Shown: positions 53,432-62,438 of the stretch, one piece after another
How the letters are laid out: each line of letters starts with the position of its first letter
How positions within the stretch are numbered: the stretch's first letter is position 1
Origin: an uncultured Ruminiclostridium sp.
Lineage (GTDB): Bacteria; Bacillota; Clostridia; Oscillospirales; Ruminococcaceae
DNA length: 64,000 nt
Assembly: GCA_947594425.1 (NCBI GenBank)
Contig: CANQED010000003.1
Span: 1 to 64,000, forward strand
Direction of reading: 5' to 3'
The notes under the pieces: generated by a model
Seen by the model: the letters and a program-made list of their open reading frames with translations, nothing else
Database searches by the model: none
What the model was told of the DNA's origin: nothing
Made by a program: the position numbers and the translations under genes

Positions 53432-54703
53432 GCTTACAAGACCCGAGCGCTCTACGCCCTCGACGAACTGCTTTTGCAGGATAATGTACATTATCAGTAT
53501 CGGCAGCAGCGAGAGCACGCAGCTTGCTTCTATCCAAACTAACCAGTCGGACGCCTGACCTGCGTTGTCGCCTGTCTTGTAGAAGATTATGGTCGTCGCC
53601 ATATTCTCAACTTCCATTGCTATCGTGTACGGCTTGTCGAAGAACATGCCCGTTACGTAGGTGTCGTTCCAGTACCATACTATCGAGAAGATGAACACGG
53701 TAAGGAATGAAGTCTTGGCGTTAGGTACCATAACTCGTATAAAGGTCATTACAGGTCCGCAGCCGTCAAGATATGCCGCGTCCTCAAGCTCCTTGGGCAG
53801 TCCTCTGAAGAACTGTCTGTACAGGAGTATGAACACACCCGCACGGATACCGTTGCAGAAGAATGCTTGCAGATACAGCGCCGCCGGCGTGCTGACGAGG
53901 TTCAGTGACGAGCCCGTTATCAGCTGTATGATACCGAATATATCAAAGAAGCGGAACTGCGTATACAGCGGGATAAGTACGACCTGTACCGGCACGATTA
54001 TCTGTAGGATAACTATGCCGAACAGCAGACCCTTAAACTTGAACTTAAATCTTGCAAAGCCGTAGCCCGTGATAGCGCAGGTAACGACCTGAAGCATTGA
54101 GCACACAACGTTTATCAGGATGGTCTGCAATAATACCTTCGGGAAGTCCATAGCCAGCCATACATCGACAAAGTTGTCGATAATGAACTGCTTAGGTATC
54201 CACATGACCGACGGGTCGCTCATCTCGGACTGCGGTCTGAACGAGGTGGACAGCATATACAGCATCGGGTAAAGTATGACAAAGCCCAAGCCGAACAGAA
54301 TAAGAAATCTGAATACCGGCCAAACCTTTTCGCTTATTCTTCTGCCGAATATGTATCTGTAGTGCGCCCTTTCCTGCGCGTTGTACTTGCGATAATTCTT
54401 GATTATCTGCCAGTTGCTGACATGATAAGCGGCCTTGAGCTCTTTAGCTCTTTTCTTCTCCGCTTTCTCGGCAGCCTTGCGCTCTTTGCGGGTGAGGGTG
54501 ACCTCGGCGGTGCGGGCGTCGTCGTCGGCTATCTTCATAGCGACCTCTTCGGTCTGCTCTGCGGGCGCCTCGGCTACCTCGGCGACCATATCGGCGACCT
54601 CTTTAACGTCCTGCGCGGCCTGCTCGGCGGGTGCAGCTGCGGCAGCTTCTTGCTCGGTCCCGTTTTCGGGCTCGTTTACATTCATAATATCTTTTTCGCT
54701 CAC
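53429..54703 (-). CDS. carbohydrate ABC transporter permease (MalG-like)
   Basis: The 424-residue protein has a six-helix MalG-type domain in its last 290 residues. The ATPase-docking EAA loop reads ELEDAAYLDGCGPVMTFIRV, and the end matches family permeases (QKQFVEGVERSGLVS). The first 90 or so residues are an Ala/Glu-rich acidic stretch followed by a Lys/Arg/Glu-rich probable helix (TLTRKERKAAEKAEKKR), absent from ordinary MalG proteins. It pairs with the MalF-like gene 12 bp upstream. Confidence 0.92.
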   Translation of the reverse strand: MSEKDIMNVNEPENGTEQEAAAAAPAEQAAQDVKEVADMVAEVAEAPAEQTEEVAMKIADDDARTAEVTLTRKERKAAEKAEKKRAKELKAAYHVSNWQIIKNYRKYNAQERAHYRYIFGRRISEKVWPVFRFLILFGLGFVILYPMLYMLSTSFRPQSEMSDPSVMWIPKQFIIDNFVDVWLAMDFPKVLLQTILINVVCSMLQVVTCAITGYGFARFKFKFKGLLFGIVILQIIVPVQVVLIPLYTQFRFFDIFGIIQLITGSSLNLVSTPAALYLQAFFCNGIRAGVFILLYRQFFRGLPKELEDAAYLDGCGPVMTFIRVMVPNAKTSFLTVFIFSIVWYWNDTYVTGMFFDKPYTIAMEVENMATTIIFYKTGDNAGQASDWLVWIEASCVLSLLPILIMYIILQKQFVEGVERSGLVS

Positions 54704-54715
54704 AACTACACCTCC

Positions 54716-55918
54716 TTATTCATTCTCATAGAATACGAACTTAGATACTATCAGCACTATAATAGCAAGCGCGACGGCGACTATCAAGAAGTATATCCAC
54801 GCCATTGCGGAGCTTAGACCGTAGTTTAAGTTGCGTATCTGCGTAAATACCTGACTCATTACGGGGTTCTCCGAATCGATGAAGGTATCTATTACGGTAT
54901 AAATGAGGTTTGCCAAGATCATCGGGCTTATCATCGGGAAGGTTATCTTCCAGAAGAACTCCCATCCTGTAGCGCCCTCCATTGACGCCGCCTCTTTGGC
55001 GGAAGCGGGTATCTGCTGCAGCGCGGCGAGGAAGATAAGTATCTGTATACCTGCCGCCCATATCAGGTTGAAGATGTCGGACGTTACCGTCTGTATTGTC
55101 TCGGTCAGCTGCTGGTTCAGGTTGTATATACCCATAAACTCGAGCAGCTCGTCGACAAGGTCTGTCTGGAACAAGGCGCTGAACTGTTCAGCTCCGGATA
55201 TTCCGTTATCCGCTATATCGCCTCGTATGACCGCTATTACAGGTCCCGTGGCGACTAAGACGGGCAAGAAGAACACCGCTCTTGCAAGAGTACGTCCTCT
55301 GAACTTCTGATTAAGCAATAACGCTATGAACAGTGAGAATATCATTACCATCAGCGTCTGCGGTACCATCGTACCGAGCGACTCGGTGAGGTTAGGCAGA
55401 TAGTCCTGATTGCGGAACAATGCCTCGGTATAGTTGGAGAAGTTGTTCCACTCGGTATAAATACCTATCCTGTCCATTCCGAGCTCTTGAGCCTTGTTAG
55501 CGTCAACGACGAGCTCTACATGGGACATCGAGTATATTGCCGAGGTAACGAGCGGTATGATAAACATGTATATCACACCGACTATCCAGATTATCAAAAA
55601 GCCGTAGCCGTAAAGACTTTTCTTCCTCTCGTAAGGAATTCTCGCCTTTTTGATCTTCTTTTCTTCTCTCGGCTCTCTGCGGCGGATGTCGACCTCTTCG
55701 CCCTCGGCGTTGAGTGCCGCCGCCGACGCGGTCATATGTACCGCCGCGCGCTTTACGGGAGCTGCTGCGGGTGCTTCTTCTGCAACAGCTTCAACGGCGG
55801 GGGCCTCTGCCGCTTCTGCCGTCTCTGCTGCTTCTGCCGCCTCGGCTGCCTCGGAGACTTCTTCGGCAGTCTGCTCTTTAATTTCTTCTTCGTTCGGGTT
55901 GAAATTTGAATTATTCAC
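54716..55918 (-). CDS. carbohydrate ABC transporter permease (MalF-like)
   Basis: A 400-residue permease with a six-helix MalF domain and EAA loop AKEAASMEGATGWEFFWKIT. An N-terminal extension of about 90 residues is strikingly Ala/Glu-rich (EAAEAAEAAETAEAAEAP), then Lys/Arg-rich, mirroring its MalG partner. The start overlaps the DUF5696 gene by 8 bp. No ATPase gene is in the cluster; a shared MsmX-type ATPase is likely (inference). Confidence 0.92.
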   Translation of the reverse strand: MNNSNFNPNEEEIKEQTAEEVSEAAEAAEAAETAEAAEAPAVEAVAEEAPAAAPVKRAAVHMTASAAALNAEGEEVDIRRREPREEKKIKKARIPYERKKSLYGYGFLIIWIVGVIYMFIIPLVTSAIYSMSHVELVVDANKAQELGMDRIGIYTEWNNFSNYTEALFRNQDYLPNLTESLGTMVPQTLMVMIFSLFIALLLNQKFRGRTLARAVFFLPVLVATGPVIAVIRGDIADNGISGAEQFSALFQTDLVDELLEFMGIYNLNQQLTETIQTVTSDIFNLIWAAGIQILIFLAALQQIPASAKEAASMEGATGWEFFWKITFPMISPMILANLIYTVIDTFIDSENPVMSQVFTQIRNLNYGLSSAMAWIYFLIVAVALAIIVLIVSKFVFYENE

Positions 55919-58268
55919 TTACGATTTCTCCTTTCAATCCATAATCTGCAAGGCGGTATTCTGTACCGTTTACAGTCATTGTATAATTCTTGAGGTCAAC
56001 CGTTACCTCTGTGCCGTCCTCATATACGGTCTTTATCGTATTAGCGTCGGGCAGCTGATAATCGGTTATCTTTTGGTTCATTACTCCCGAGAGCGCGTCG
56101 GTCATTATCTTGTGCGCATCCGCGGAGGGCTCGAGCCAACCGTTATAATTAGAGTAGAACAGTGTTTCGTAGTCGCTGTCTGTAAACTCGTTGGGGTCGT
56201 TGTACATCATATCATAATGTACCGGAGTTGCCGTAGCAAGTGCCAGCATTATAAGGTCTGACGCGTCGGCGCTCGCATTTATCGCCTTAGTGGTGTACGG
56301 GATAAGTCCGTGTATTACCAGCTCGTAGAACGGTATATCGTAATCGAAGCCGTCAAAGTTGCTCGAGCTTAGCGGTACATCGGTCAGATAATCCACATAC
56401 GGCAATGCGTAAGCGTTAGCCCCGTCTGCTAATAGAGTAAGGCCGCTGTCCTTAAGCGACTTATAACCCTCGGTGAGAATATCTATCGCGTCTGCTCTGG
56501 TATATACGTCACGGCTGAAGTCGGTATACAGCAGCGTGGTCGCGTCGCTTAGGCAGATGGTGTTGACGCCCTCGGCGGCAAACGACTCTCTCAGCTTTCT
56601 GAACAGGTCGGGCCAGTAGTAGGGTGACAATGTAGTCCTTATTACCGGACGTACCTGATGAGGAATACCGAACGCTATATCCCAGTTAGTGGTGGTAGCG
56701 TATGCCTTGGTCGCCTGCCTGCTTGCGTTGAGCGAGTAGGAGTATCCGTTGCCGGAGTCTTTCATAAAGGTGATGCCTACGCTGGGTGAGAGGACTATGC
56801 CGTTCTCTTCGGCGTAGCTCTTCAGCTTGTCGAACTCGCCCTTTCCTCCGAGAGTGCCGGAGTAGTCGACGCTCGCGCTGATAAGGCCTCTAATTCCCGC
56901 GCCGTTGTAGTCGTCGTAATTAACTACTATGTGCTCGACGCCCTGCTCTTTAAGCTTTTCGAGTATCTCGACTGCCTGTGCGTAGGTGGTGGCGGGAGTT
57001 TCCATATTTATCGGGAAGCCCGCTATGGACTGCGCCTTAATTGTACCTCCGTAAAGGTCGAGATAGTAGAAGGGCTTAATATTGTCCTTCTTCTCGGTAA
57101 GACCCTTTTCATCGATAAGGTACTGTCTGTACCTCTCCGCCATATCCATATAGGAAAGATCCTCGGACTCGAGCGGATAATAATTTATCGAGATGTTGGG
57201 CTGCTGGATAGGACCGCTCTCAAATACCTGAAGTCTGCGCTCGCCCATATAATAGGTGTCCTCAGCCCTTACCTTAAACTCGAACCACGCCGCGTTGTAT
57301 GAGGTAGCGCTCTGTGCGCCGCTCGTTGCCGCGTTTACTGAGCCGTAGCTGTCGCCCTGCTCAAGTATGGCGAGATAGCCGTGATTTACCTTATCGCCCT
57401 TTATGACGTTGCCCAAGAGCGGCAGATAAACCTGCTCGGTCTTGTAGGGTCTTGTCAGCTGAGTGATAGAGGTGTCGGCGCCGTAGATATCGTTAGAATA
57501 AGCGACGCTCGCCTTGTTGTTGTTAAAGTTTATCACCGCGCCCGAGCCGTCGGGAACTACTATGTAGCCCTCGTCGTCAATTCCGCCCGCGCCGAAAAAC
57601 TGATTTACGCCGATATCCAACAGGATAGTGTTAGCTGTCTCTTCGGTCTGAGCCTCCTTGATCTCGTCCATAAGCACCTTAAAGTTGACGTGGTCGTCCT
57701 CTAAGGTTATCGTTACGGGTATCGTGGTAGCTATCTTCTCAAAATTGTAGGTGACCTTAACGCCGTTGTCTATCTGCTCTAAGGTAAAGTCGTGGCTGTT
57801 TATGCTGCCGTCGACCGCGCTTAGTCTTGTGGTGGTGTGCTGCTCAATGTTGCCGTAGTAGAGGTACAGCGGGCTTCTCATATTCTTCTTTTGAGCGTTC
57901 TTCGCCGCAGAGTCGTTGTCACCGTTCAGCGGCGCGCTCCACCATACATAATCGTCCTGCTTGGACTGAACTGCAAAGGTCGTCTTGTCCTCGTCAAAGT
58001 AGAGTGAAAACTTATCGTTCTCCGCATACTTCTTCATGGCCTCTAGGCCCTGCTCGGGAGTAAGGTCGACCTTCTCGTCGTCCTTATCCTTACTGTCGTC
58101 CTCTTCGGCTGCGTCGCTGTCGTCAGCCGAATTGTCACCGCCCGCGTCCTCGGACTGAGCCGCGTCGGCCGCCGGAGCCTCGTCCGACCAAGCCGCCACC
58201 GGGCAAATTGCTGTCAGCATTGCTGCGGTGAGTAAAACTGCAAGAATTTTTCTTTTTATCTTATTCAT
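55911..58268 (-). CDS. DUF5696 family secreted protein
   Basis: A 785-residue exported protein. It has a signal peptide (KIKRKILAVLLTAAMLTAICP), an Asp/Glu/Ser-rich acidic linker (about 30-75), a beta-rich region, then a TIM-barrel-like part (PINMETPATTYAQAVEILEKL, EHIVVNYDDYNGAG) characteristic of DUF5696. Related proteins usually sit in sugar ABC clusters and may be glycoside hydrolases; catalytic residues are not established. It lies between the YIP1 gene and the second permease pair. Confidence 0.82.
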   Translation of the reverse strand: MNKIKRKILAVLLTAAMLTAICPVAAWSDEAPAADAAQSEDAGGDNSADDSDAAEEDDSKDKDDEKVDLTPEQGLEAMKKYAENDKFSLYFDEDKTTFAVQSKQDDYVWWSAPLNGDNDSAAKNAQKKNMRSPLYLYYGNIEQHTTTRLSAVDGSINSHDFTLEQIDNGVKVTYNFEKIATTIPVTITLEDDHVNFKVLMDEIKEAQTEETANTILLDIGVNQFFGAGGIDDEGYIVVPDGSGAVINFNNNKASVAYSNDIYGADTSITQLTRPYKTEQVYLPLLGNVIKGDKVNHGYLAILEQGDSYGSVNAATSGAQSATSYNAAWFEFKVRAEDTYYMGERRLQVFESGPIQQPNISINYYPLESEDLSYMDMAERYRQYLIDEKGLTEKKDNIKPFYYLDLYGGTIKAQSIAGFPINMETPATTYAQAVEILEKLKEQGVEHIVVNYDDYNGAGIRGLISASVDYSGTLGGKGEFDKLKSYAEENGIVLSPSVGITFMKDSGNGYSYSLNASRQATKAYATTTNWDIAFGIPHQVRPVIRTTLSPYYWPDLFRKLRESFAAEGVNTICLSDATTLLYTDFSRDVYTRADAIDILTEGYKSLKDSGLTLLADGANAYALPYVDYLTDVPLSSSNFDGFDYDIPFYELVIHGLIPYTTKAINASADASDLIMLALATATPVHYDMMYNDPNEFTDSDYETLFYSNYNGWLEPSADAHKIMTDALSGVMNQKITDYQLPDANTIKTVYEDGTEVTVDLKNYTMTVNGTEYRLADYGLKGEIVSE

Positions 58269-58281
58269 TTTACACCTCCGC

Positions 58282-58920
58282 TTAAATACTGAACCTGTAC
58301 ATCAATTCGGTATATATCGAATAAACGAATACATATACCTGCTGGAACAAGCTCATCAAAAGTACCATAAGGAACAGTATAATTACCATTGCCGCGAGCG
58401 TAAAGAGCATAGCTAGCAAGGTCTTGGGTATGTTGTACTGGTGCACGGTCTTTATAGCCGATATCATCAGCACCACCGACCACACTATGCCGAAATACTG
58501 CATAAAGAGGATGAACGCGGATTCATTTCTCAGCAGCACGTTGCTGGCGAGTATAACGACGATCTGAGTAATGAGGTACGGCACCAGCGCATACGCGCTG
58601 ACAACGCATATCTCTTTCATCTTGCCCTCGCCGTCAAACAGCGTACACAGTGACCAGTTGCCTACCACCCAGGTAAAGAAGAGTATTATCGTCGAGGTGA
58701 ACAGCGGCACTATGTTGAATATCTTTACATAGTTGTTGTTGTACAAGAAGCCGGTCATCTGCTGTTGGCAAACGGTGATAATAAAGAAACAGAATACTAT
58801 CACCAGAGCCACTTTCATATTGTAGGCTTTCTTCCAGCGAAGATCCTCAAAGCCCTCGAACGGATGACGCGCTACATAAAACGGCCATTTCCAAGCGGGC
58901 ATATCCAAATCAAATCTCAT
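58282..58920 (-). CDS. YIP1 family membrane protein
   Basis: A 212-residue protein with five hydrophobic helices and the N-terminal pattern HPFEGFEDLRWKK seen in bacterial YIP1-domain proteins. Function is unknown. It overlaps the NHL/TPR gene by one base and precedes the DUF5696 gene by 13 bp; the same three-gene set accompanies sugar permeases in related bacteria (family knowledge), so it probably belongs to the transport system. Confidence 0.8.
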   Translation of the reverse strand: MRFDLDMPAWKWPFYVARHPFEGFEDLRWKKAYNMKVALVIVFCFFIITVCQQQMTGFLYNNNYVKIFNIVPLFTSTIILFFTWVVGNWSLCTLFDGEGKMKEICVVSAYALVPYLITQIVVILASNVLLRNESAFILFMQYFGIVWSVVLMISAIKTVHQYNIPKTLLAMLFTLAAMVIILFLMVLLMSLFQQVYVFVYSIYTELMYRFSI

Positions 58921-60524
58921 TATTGTTTACCTCCCGCTTTTTTCTTTTTGATTTTCTTCAGCACTATTCTCAGTGCTATTATCGCGGCGATGATCACCAC
59001 GATGACTATCATGAACCAGTTGAAGTTATCTCGCACGAACTGCATTCTGAACTGCTTAAAGGCTCTGTTATAGCCGCCTCGGCTGTTCATATAGAAGTAG
59101 TCCATAGCCTGCTGATAATTGCCCTGCGAGAGCTCCGCGTTACCGAGGCCGATATAAGCGAACCAGTAGTTGCTGTCGCGCGCGAGCACTTCCATCCACG
59201 GCTCGCGAGCCTCCTCGTACTTACCGTCCGAATAAAGCGTCATCGCCTCGTGAACTATGTCGCCGAACTCGGTGCGCTTAAAGGTCGTTATCGAGCCCTT
59301 ACGCATATCAAGCACGTATACCGTGTTGTCGTATGCCTCTACCGCGCTGGCCGAGGTGAACAAGCCCTTTTGGTTGCCGCTTCCGCCGTAGATGAACAGC
59401 AGGTCGCACTCGTCGGTGTACTCAAATATACGTCCGTTCTTATAGTCGAGCAGACGGATAATTCCGTTCTCGTCGACGTCGACGTCATTTATCTGCGAGC
59501 CGTAGGTGGTGTTCCTATAATAATAGGTAGCCATATCACCGAAGATGAGGTCGGAGTAGCCGAGCTTGATAAATACGTTCTCGCCCGCGGGGTTAAGCTT
59601 TTTGAACACGTCGGTGGTCGCACTCTTGGACTCAGTGACCGTGTAGATAAAGCCCTCGTTGTCTATATCAAAGTTTGAGAACTCCATGGGTACGTTCTGG
59701 ATAAAGCTCTGTGCCGCCTCGCGGTCGAGTATCGTCTTCCAGAACTTGTTTGCTATCGCCTGAGCGGTCTGCTCGACACGGTTAGCGCCGTAGTATGAGC
59801 TGAATGTTCCGTCGGGGGCAAACATTACCGCACCGGTAGTTATCGACTTGATGTTGACGTATACGTTGCCCGCGACGTCCGCAACGACCTTGTTGGGCTG
59901 GAATGTAACGTCGTCCTCATAGAATTCCGACGACGGCTTTGTAAACTGCTGACATACCGTTCCGTCCTTATACACCTCAAGAACGCGGCCGTTCTCATAA
60001 TCGGCGATGTATATCAAGGTCTCTTCGTTGTCGTTCTCGGCGTCGCTGTCGTGTCTTACGAATATTCCTCTCGGACCGTTGAGCGTTTCGTAAGCCTTGG
60101 TCTCGGGATTGTAGAAATAATCCATTATCGTGACAGGTTCGCTGAATGTGACGTCGGTCACAAGTATTCTGTCGTTATCGCTGTCCACTATGTACAGCAG
60201 CTTGGTCGTCTGATCTATGAAAATGTCCTGCGGATTTAGAAAAGCTCCGACCGTCTGCGTCTTGGGGACGTCTTCCTTGACCTGCTCGGATATCTCTTTA
60301 AGCTGGTCGTCGGTGTTGAACCTTGTTCCCTCTCCGAGGTCAAGGCCGCTTACTACGCGGTCAACGACATATCCCGTCTGTGACGGTACGGGGTCGCCCC
60401 ACCAGTCGTAGTTATAGCCGTCATAAGGCTGGTCGGCGACTATCGAAGTGGTCAGCATCGTAACCGCCATAAGTGACGCTGCCGCAGCACCGAGCACTTT
60501 TTTCTTATTTGGCACTAAAATCAC
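58920..60524 (-). CDS. exported NHL-repeat/TPR protein with C-terminal anchor
   Basis: The 534-residue protein has an N-terminal signal (VLGAAAASLMAVTMLTTSIVA) and six or so NHL-type propeller blades (PQDIFIDQTTKLLYIVDSDN, GIFVRHDSDAEN, NKVVADVAGNVYVN, INDVDVDENGIIRLLDYKNG). A TPR pair (YWFAYIGLGNAELSQGNYQQ), a membrane helix near 500 and a Lys-rich cytoplasmic tail complete it. It would sit outside the cell, anchored by the tail. A substrate-capture or scaffolding role beside the permeases is inferred. Confidence 0.82.
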   Translation of the reverse strand: MILVPNKKKVLGAAAASLMAVTMLTTSIVADQPYDGYNYDWWGDPVPSQTGYVVDRVVSGLDLGEGTRFNTDDQLKEISEQVKEDVPKTQTVGAFLNPQDIFIDQTTKLLYIVDSDNDRILVTDVTFSEPVTIMDYFYNPETKAYETLNGPRGIFVRHDSDAENDNEETLIYIADYENGRVLEVYKDGTVCQQFTKPSSEFYEDDVTFQPNKVVADVAGNVYVNIKSITTGAVMFAPDGTFSSYYGANRVEQTAQAIANKFWKTILDREAAQSFIQNVPMEFSNFDIDNEGFIYTVTESKSATTDVFKKLNPAGENVFIKLGYSDLIFGDMATYYYRNTTYGSQINDVDVDENGIIRLLDYKNGRIFEYTDECDLLFIYGGSGNQKGLFTSASAVEAYDNTVYVLDMRKGSITTFKRTEFGDIVHEAMTLYSDGKYEEAREPWMEVLARDSNYWFAYIGLGNAELSQGNYQQAMDYFYMNSRGGYNRAFKQFRMQFVRDNFNWFMIVIVVIIAAIIALRIVLKKIKKKKAGGKQ

Positions 60525-60550
60525 CCTTTCTGATATATTACGACTAAATT

Positions 60551-61414
60551 TTAATCTTTCAGACCGCTGTGAGCCATAGTCTCCATAACGCTGCTTTGGC
60601 AGAATATGAACACTATCATCGGCGGCAGCATCGTTATTACGACGGCTGCTGCGGCAACGCCCGCACGGGCTATACCTGCCGCGCCGATCTGCTGCATTAC
60701 AGTCGGTATAGGTTTTAATGCCTCGTTATAGATGAACGAATAGCCTGTGATCTGCCATGCGCCCTGGAAAGCGAATATCAGCAGAGTTAGCCATGCGGGC
60801 TTAACGTTCGGCATAACTACCTGCCAGCAGATCCTTATGTGGTTAGCACCGTCGAGCTTTGCCGCCTCGATCATACTGTCGGGCAGCTGTCCCATAAACT
60901 GTCTCATTAAGAACAGTCCCATAGGAGTAGCTACGAACGGGAGAATTATCGCGAAATAGGTGTCTATCATTCCGAGAGTTGCCATTACCATGTACTGCAT
61001 TATGTAAAGAACGGTACTGGTGAACAGCAGTGCTATCTCGATTATTTTGTTGAATGCCTTTACGCCGGGGAATTTTGCCTTAGACAGCGCATACGCCGCG
61101 CTTGACGAGAACAGCAGCTGCGCTACCGTTACGACAACGGATACGAATACCGAGTTAAAGACGTATCTTGAAAACGGCACCCACATGTTAGACGCGGTGG
61201 CAAGCAAGTCAACAAAGTTCTGATCGGTTATATTTGCGACATACAGTCTGGGCGGGAAGAGGAACAGCTCCTCGACCGGCTTAAGCGCCTGTATTATCGA
61301 CAGGTAAATAGGAAAGAGCATAAACAGTCCGACTAAGAACAGCAATACGAATATCGCTATATCGCCGCCCAGAGAACCGCCGTATCTTTTCCTTCTCTTT
61401 TTAGTTACTTTCAT
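60551..61414 (-). CDS. carbohydrate ABC transporter permease (MalG-like)
   Basis: A 287-residue six-helix permease with EAA loop MIEAAKLDGANHIRICWQVV. I start it at ATG 61414, 8 bp after AGAAAGGA; the ATG at 61423 abuts the same site. Unlike the 53429 permease it has no acidic extension. It pairs with the upstream MalF-like gene. Confidence 0.93.
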   Translation of the reverse strand: MKVTKKRRKRYGGSLGGDIAIFVLLFLVGLFMLFPIYLSIIQALKPVEELFLFPPRLYVANITDQNFVDLLATASNMWVPFSRYVFNSVFVSVVVTVAQLLFSSSAAYALSKAKFPGVKAFNKIIEIALLFTSTVLYIMQYMVMATLGMIDTYFAIILPFVATPMGLFLMRQFMGQLPDSMIEAAKLDGANHIRICWQVVMPNVKPAWLTLLIFAFQGAWQITGYSFIYNEALKPIPTVMQQIGAAGIARAGVAAAAVVITMLPPMIVFIFCQSSVMETMAHSGLKD

Positions 61415-61460
61415 AACTTCCATCCTTTCTCAGAGAAAAAATCATATCGTGGTCCTCCGG

Positions 61461-62396
61461 TCAGTCGAGATACTTGCCGAGTATCTTTTTGATACCCCAG
61501 TTGGCAAGCATCATCACGGCGAACAGTATAAAGCATATCGCCGCCGAATAACCCATCTCATAACGTATCGAGCCAAAGTCGTATGCGTGCGTCATTATCG
61601 TATGCGCCGCATAGTCGGTACTCGGGAATGCCGTAAGGAAACGCCCTACGTCGCCCGCGGTGAACGAAGATACTATCTGCATTACCGCCGCGAACAGCAG
61701 CTGCGGTCCCATTGCGGGCACCGTAACGAGCAATAATTGCTGGGTACGGTTCTTTATGCCCTCGATAGCTCCCGCCTCGTATCTGTCCTTAGGTATACCC
61801 TGAAGTCCCGCACGAATTGCAAGGAAGCCTGCGCCCAGCGACATCCACAGCTGAACTATGATAACGACGCCGAGTATGTAGTTAGCGTCGGTCAGCCACT
61901 GACGCGCGCTGTTGATTATGCCGAGGTCGAGCAGGTAGGAGTTTGCTATACCGTAGGTATCGCCCGAGAATATCAGCTGCCATGTGGTATAGATGTTACC
62001 CGCCAAGGTAGGCGCATAAAATACGAACGTGAATATCGTCTTTAACGCGCGGGGCATCTCGTTTATCAGCCACGCGAGCAAGAAGCACATTACATAGCTG
62101 AGCGGTCCTGTGATTATCGCGAATACCAGAGTATTTTGTATCGCCTTAAGAAATACCTCGTCCTCGAGTATCAGCGAGTAGAAATTGTCAAGTCCGACAA
62201 ATTGCGGAAATTGCACCATATTAAAGTTGGTAAATCCTACCGGGAGCGATATGATTACCGGCAATATGGTAAAGATCGTAAAGAGAATGAAGAACGGAGC
62301 AAGCAGTATATAAACGCTGGCGTTTCTTCTCATCTCACGCAGTGTATATCTGACCTTGCTGTCTTCGATATACTGCGATTTTTCTTTTTTAGCCAA
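61461..62396 (-). CDS. carbohydrate ABC transporter permease (MalF-like)
   Basis: A 311-residue permease of the MalF type with a docking loop near YEAGAIEGIKNRTQQLLLV. TTG 62396 follows AAGGAGG at 8 bp, which fits better than the TTG at 62423. It lies between the solute-binding protein and the first MalG-like gene, the standard order of a sugar importer. Confidence 0.93.
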   Translation of the reverse strand: MAKKEKSQYIEDSKVRYTLREMRRNASVYILLAPFFILFTIFTILPVIISLPVGFTNFNMVQFPQFVGLDNFYSLILEDEVFLKAIQNTLVFAIITGPLSYVMCFLLAWLINEMPRALKTIFTFVFYAPTLAGNIYTTWQLIFSGDTYGIANSYLLDLGIINSARQWLTDANYILGVVIIVQLWMSLGAGFLAIRAGLQGIPKDRYEAGAIEGIKNRTQQLLLVTVPAMGPQLLFAAVMQIVSSFTAGDVGRFLTAFPSTDYAAHTIMTHAYDFGSIRYEMGYSAAICFILFAVMMLANWGIKKILGKYLD

Positions 62397-62438
62397 ATCT
62401 ATAACCTCCTTATCCGGCTGCAAGGCAAACAGTCAGCG

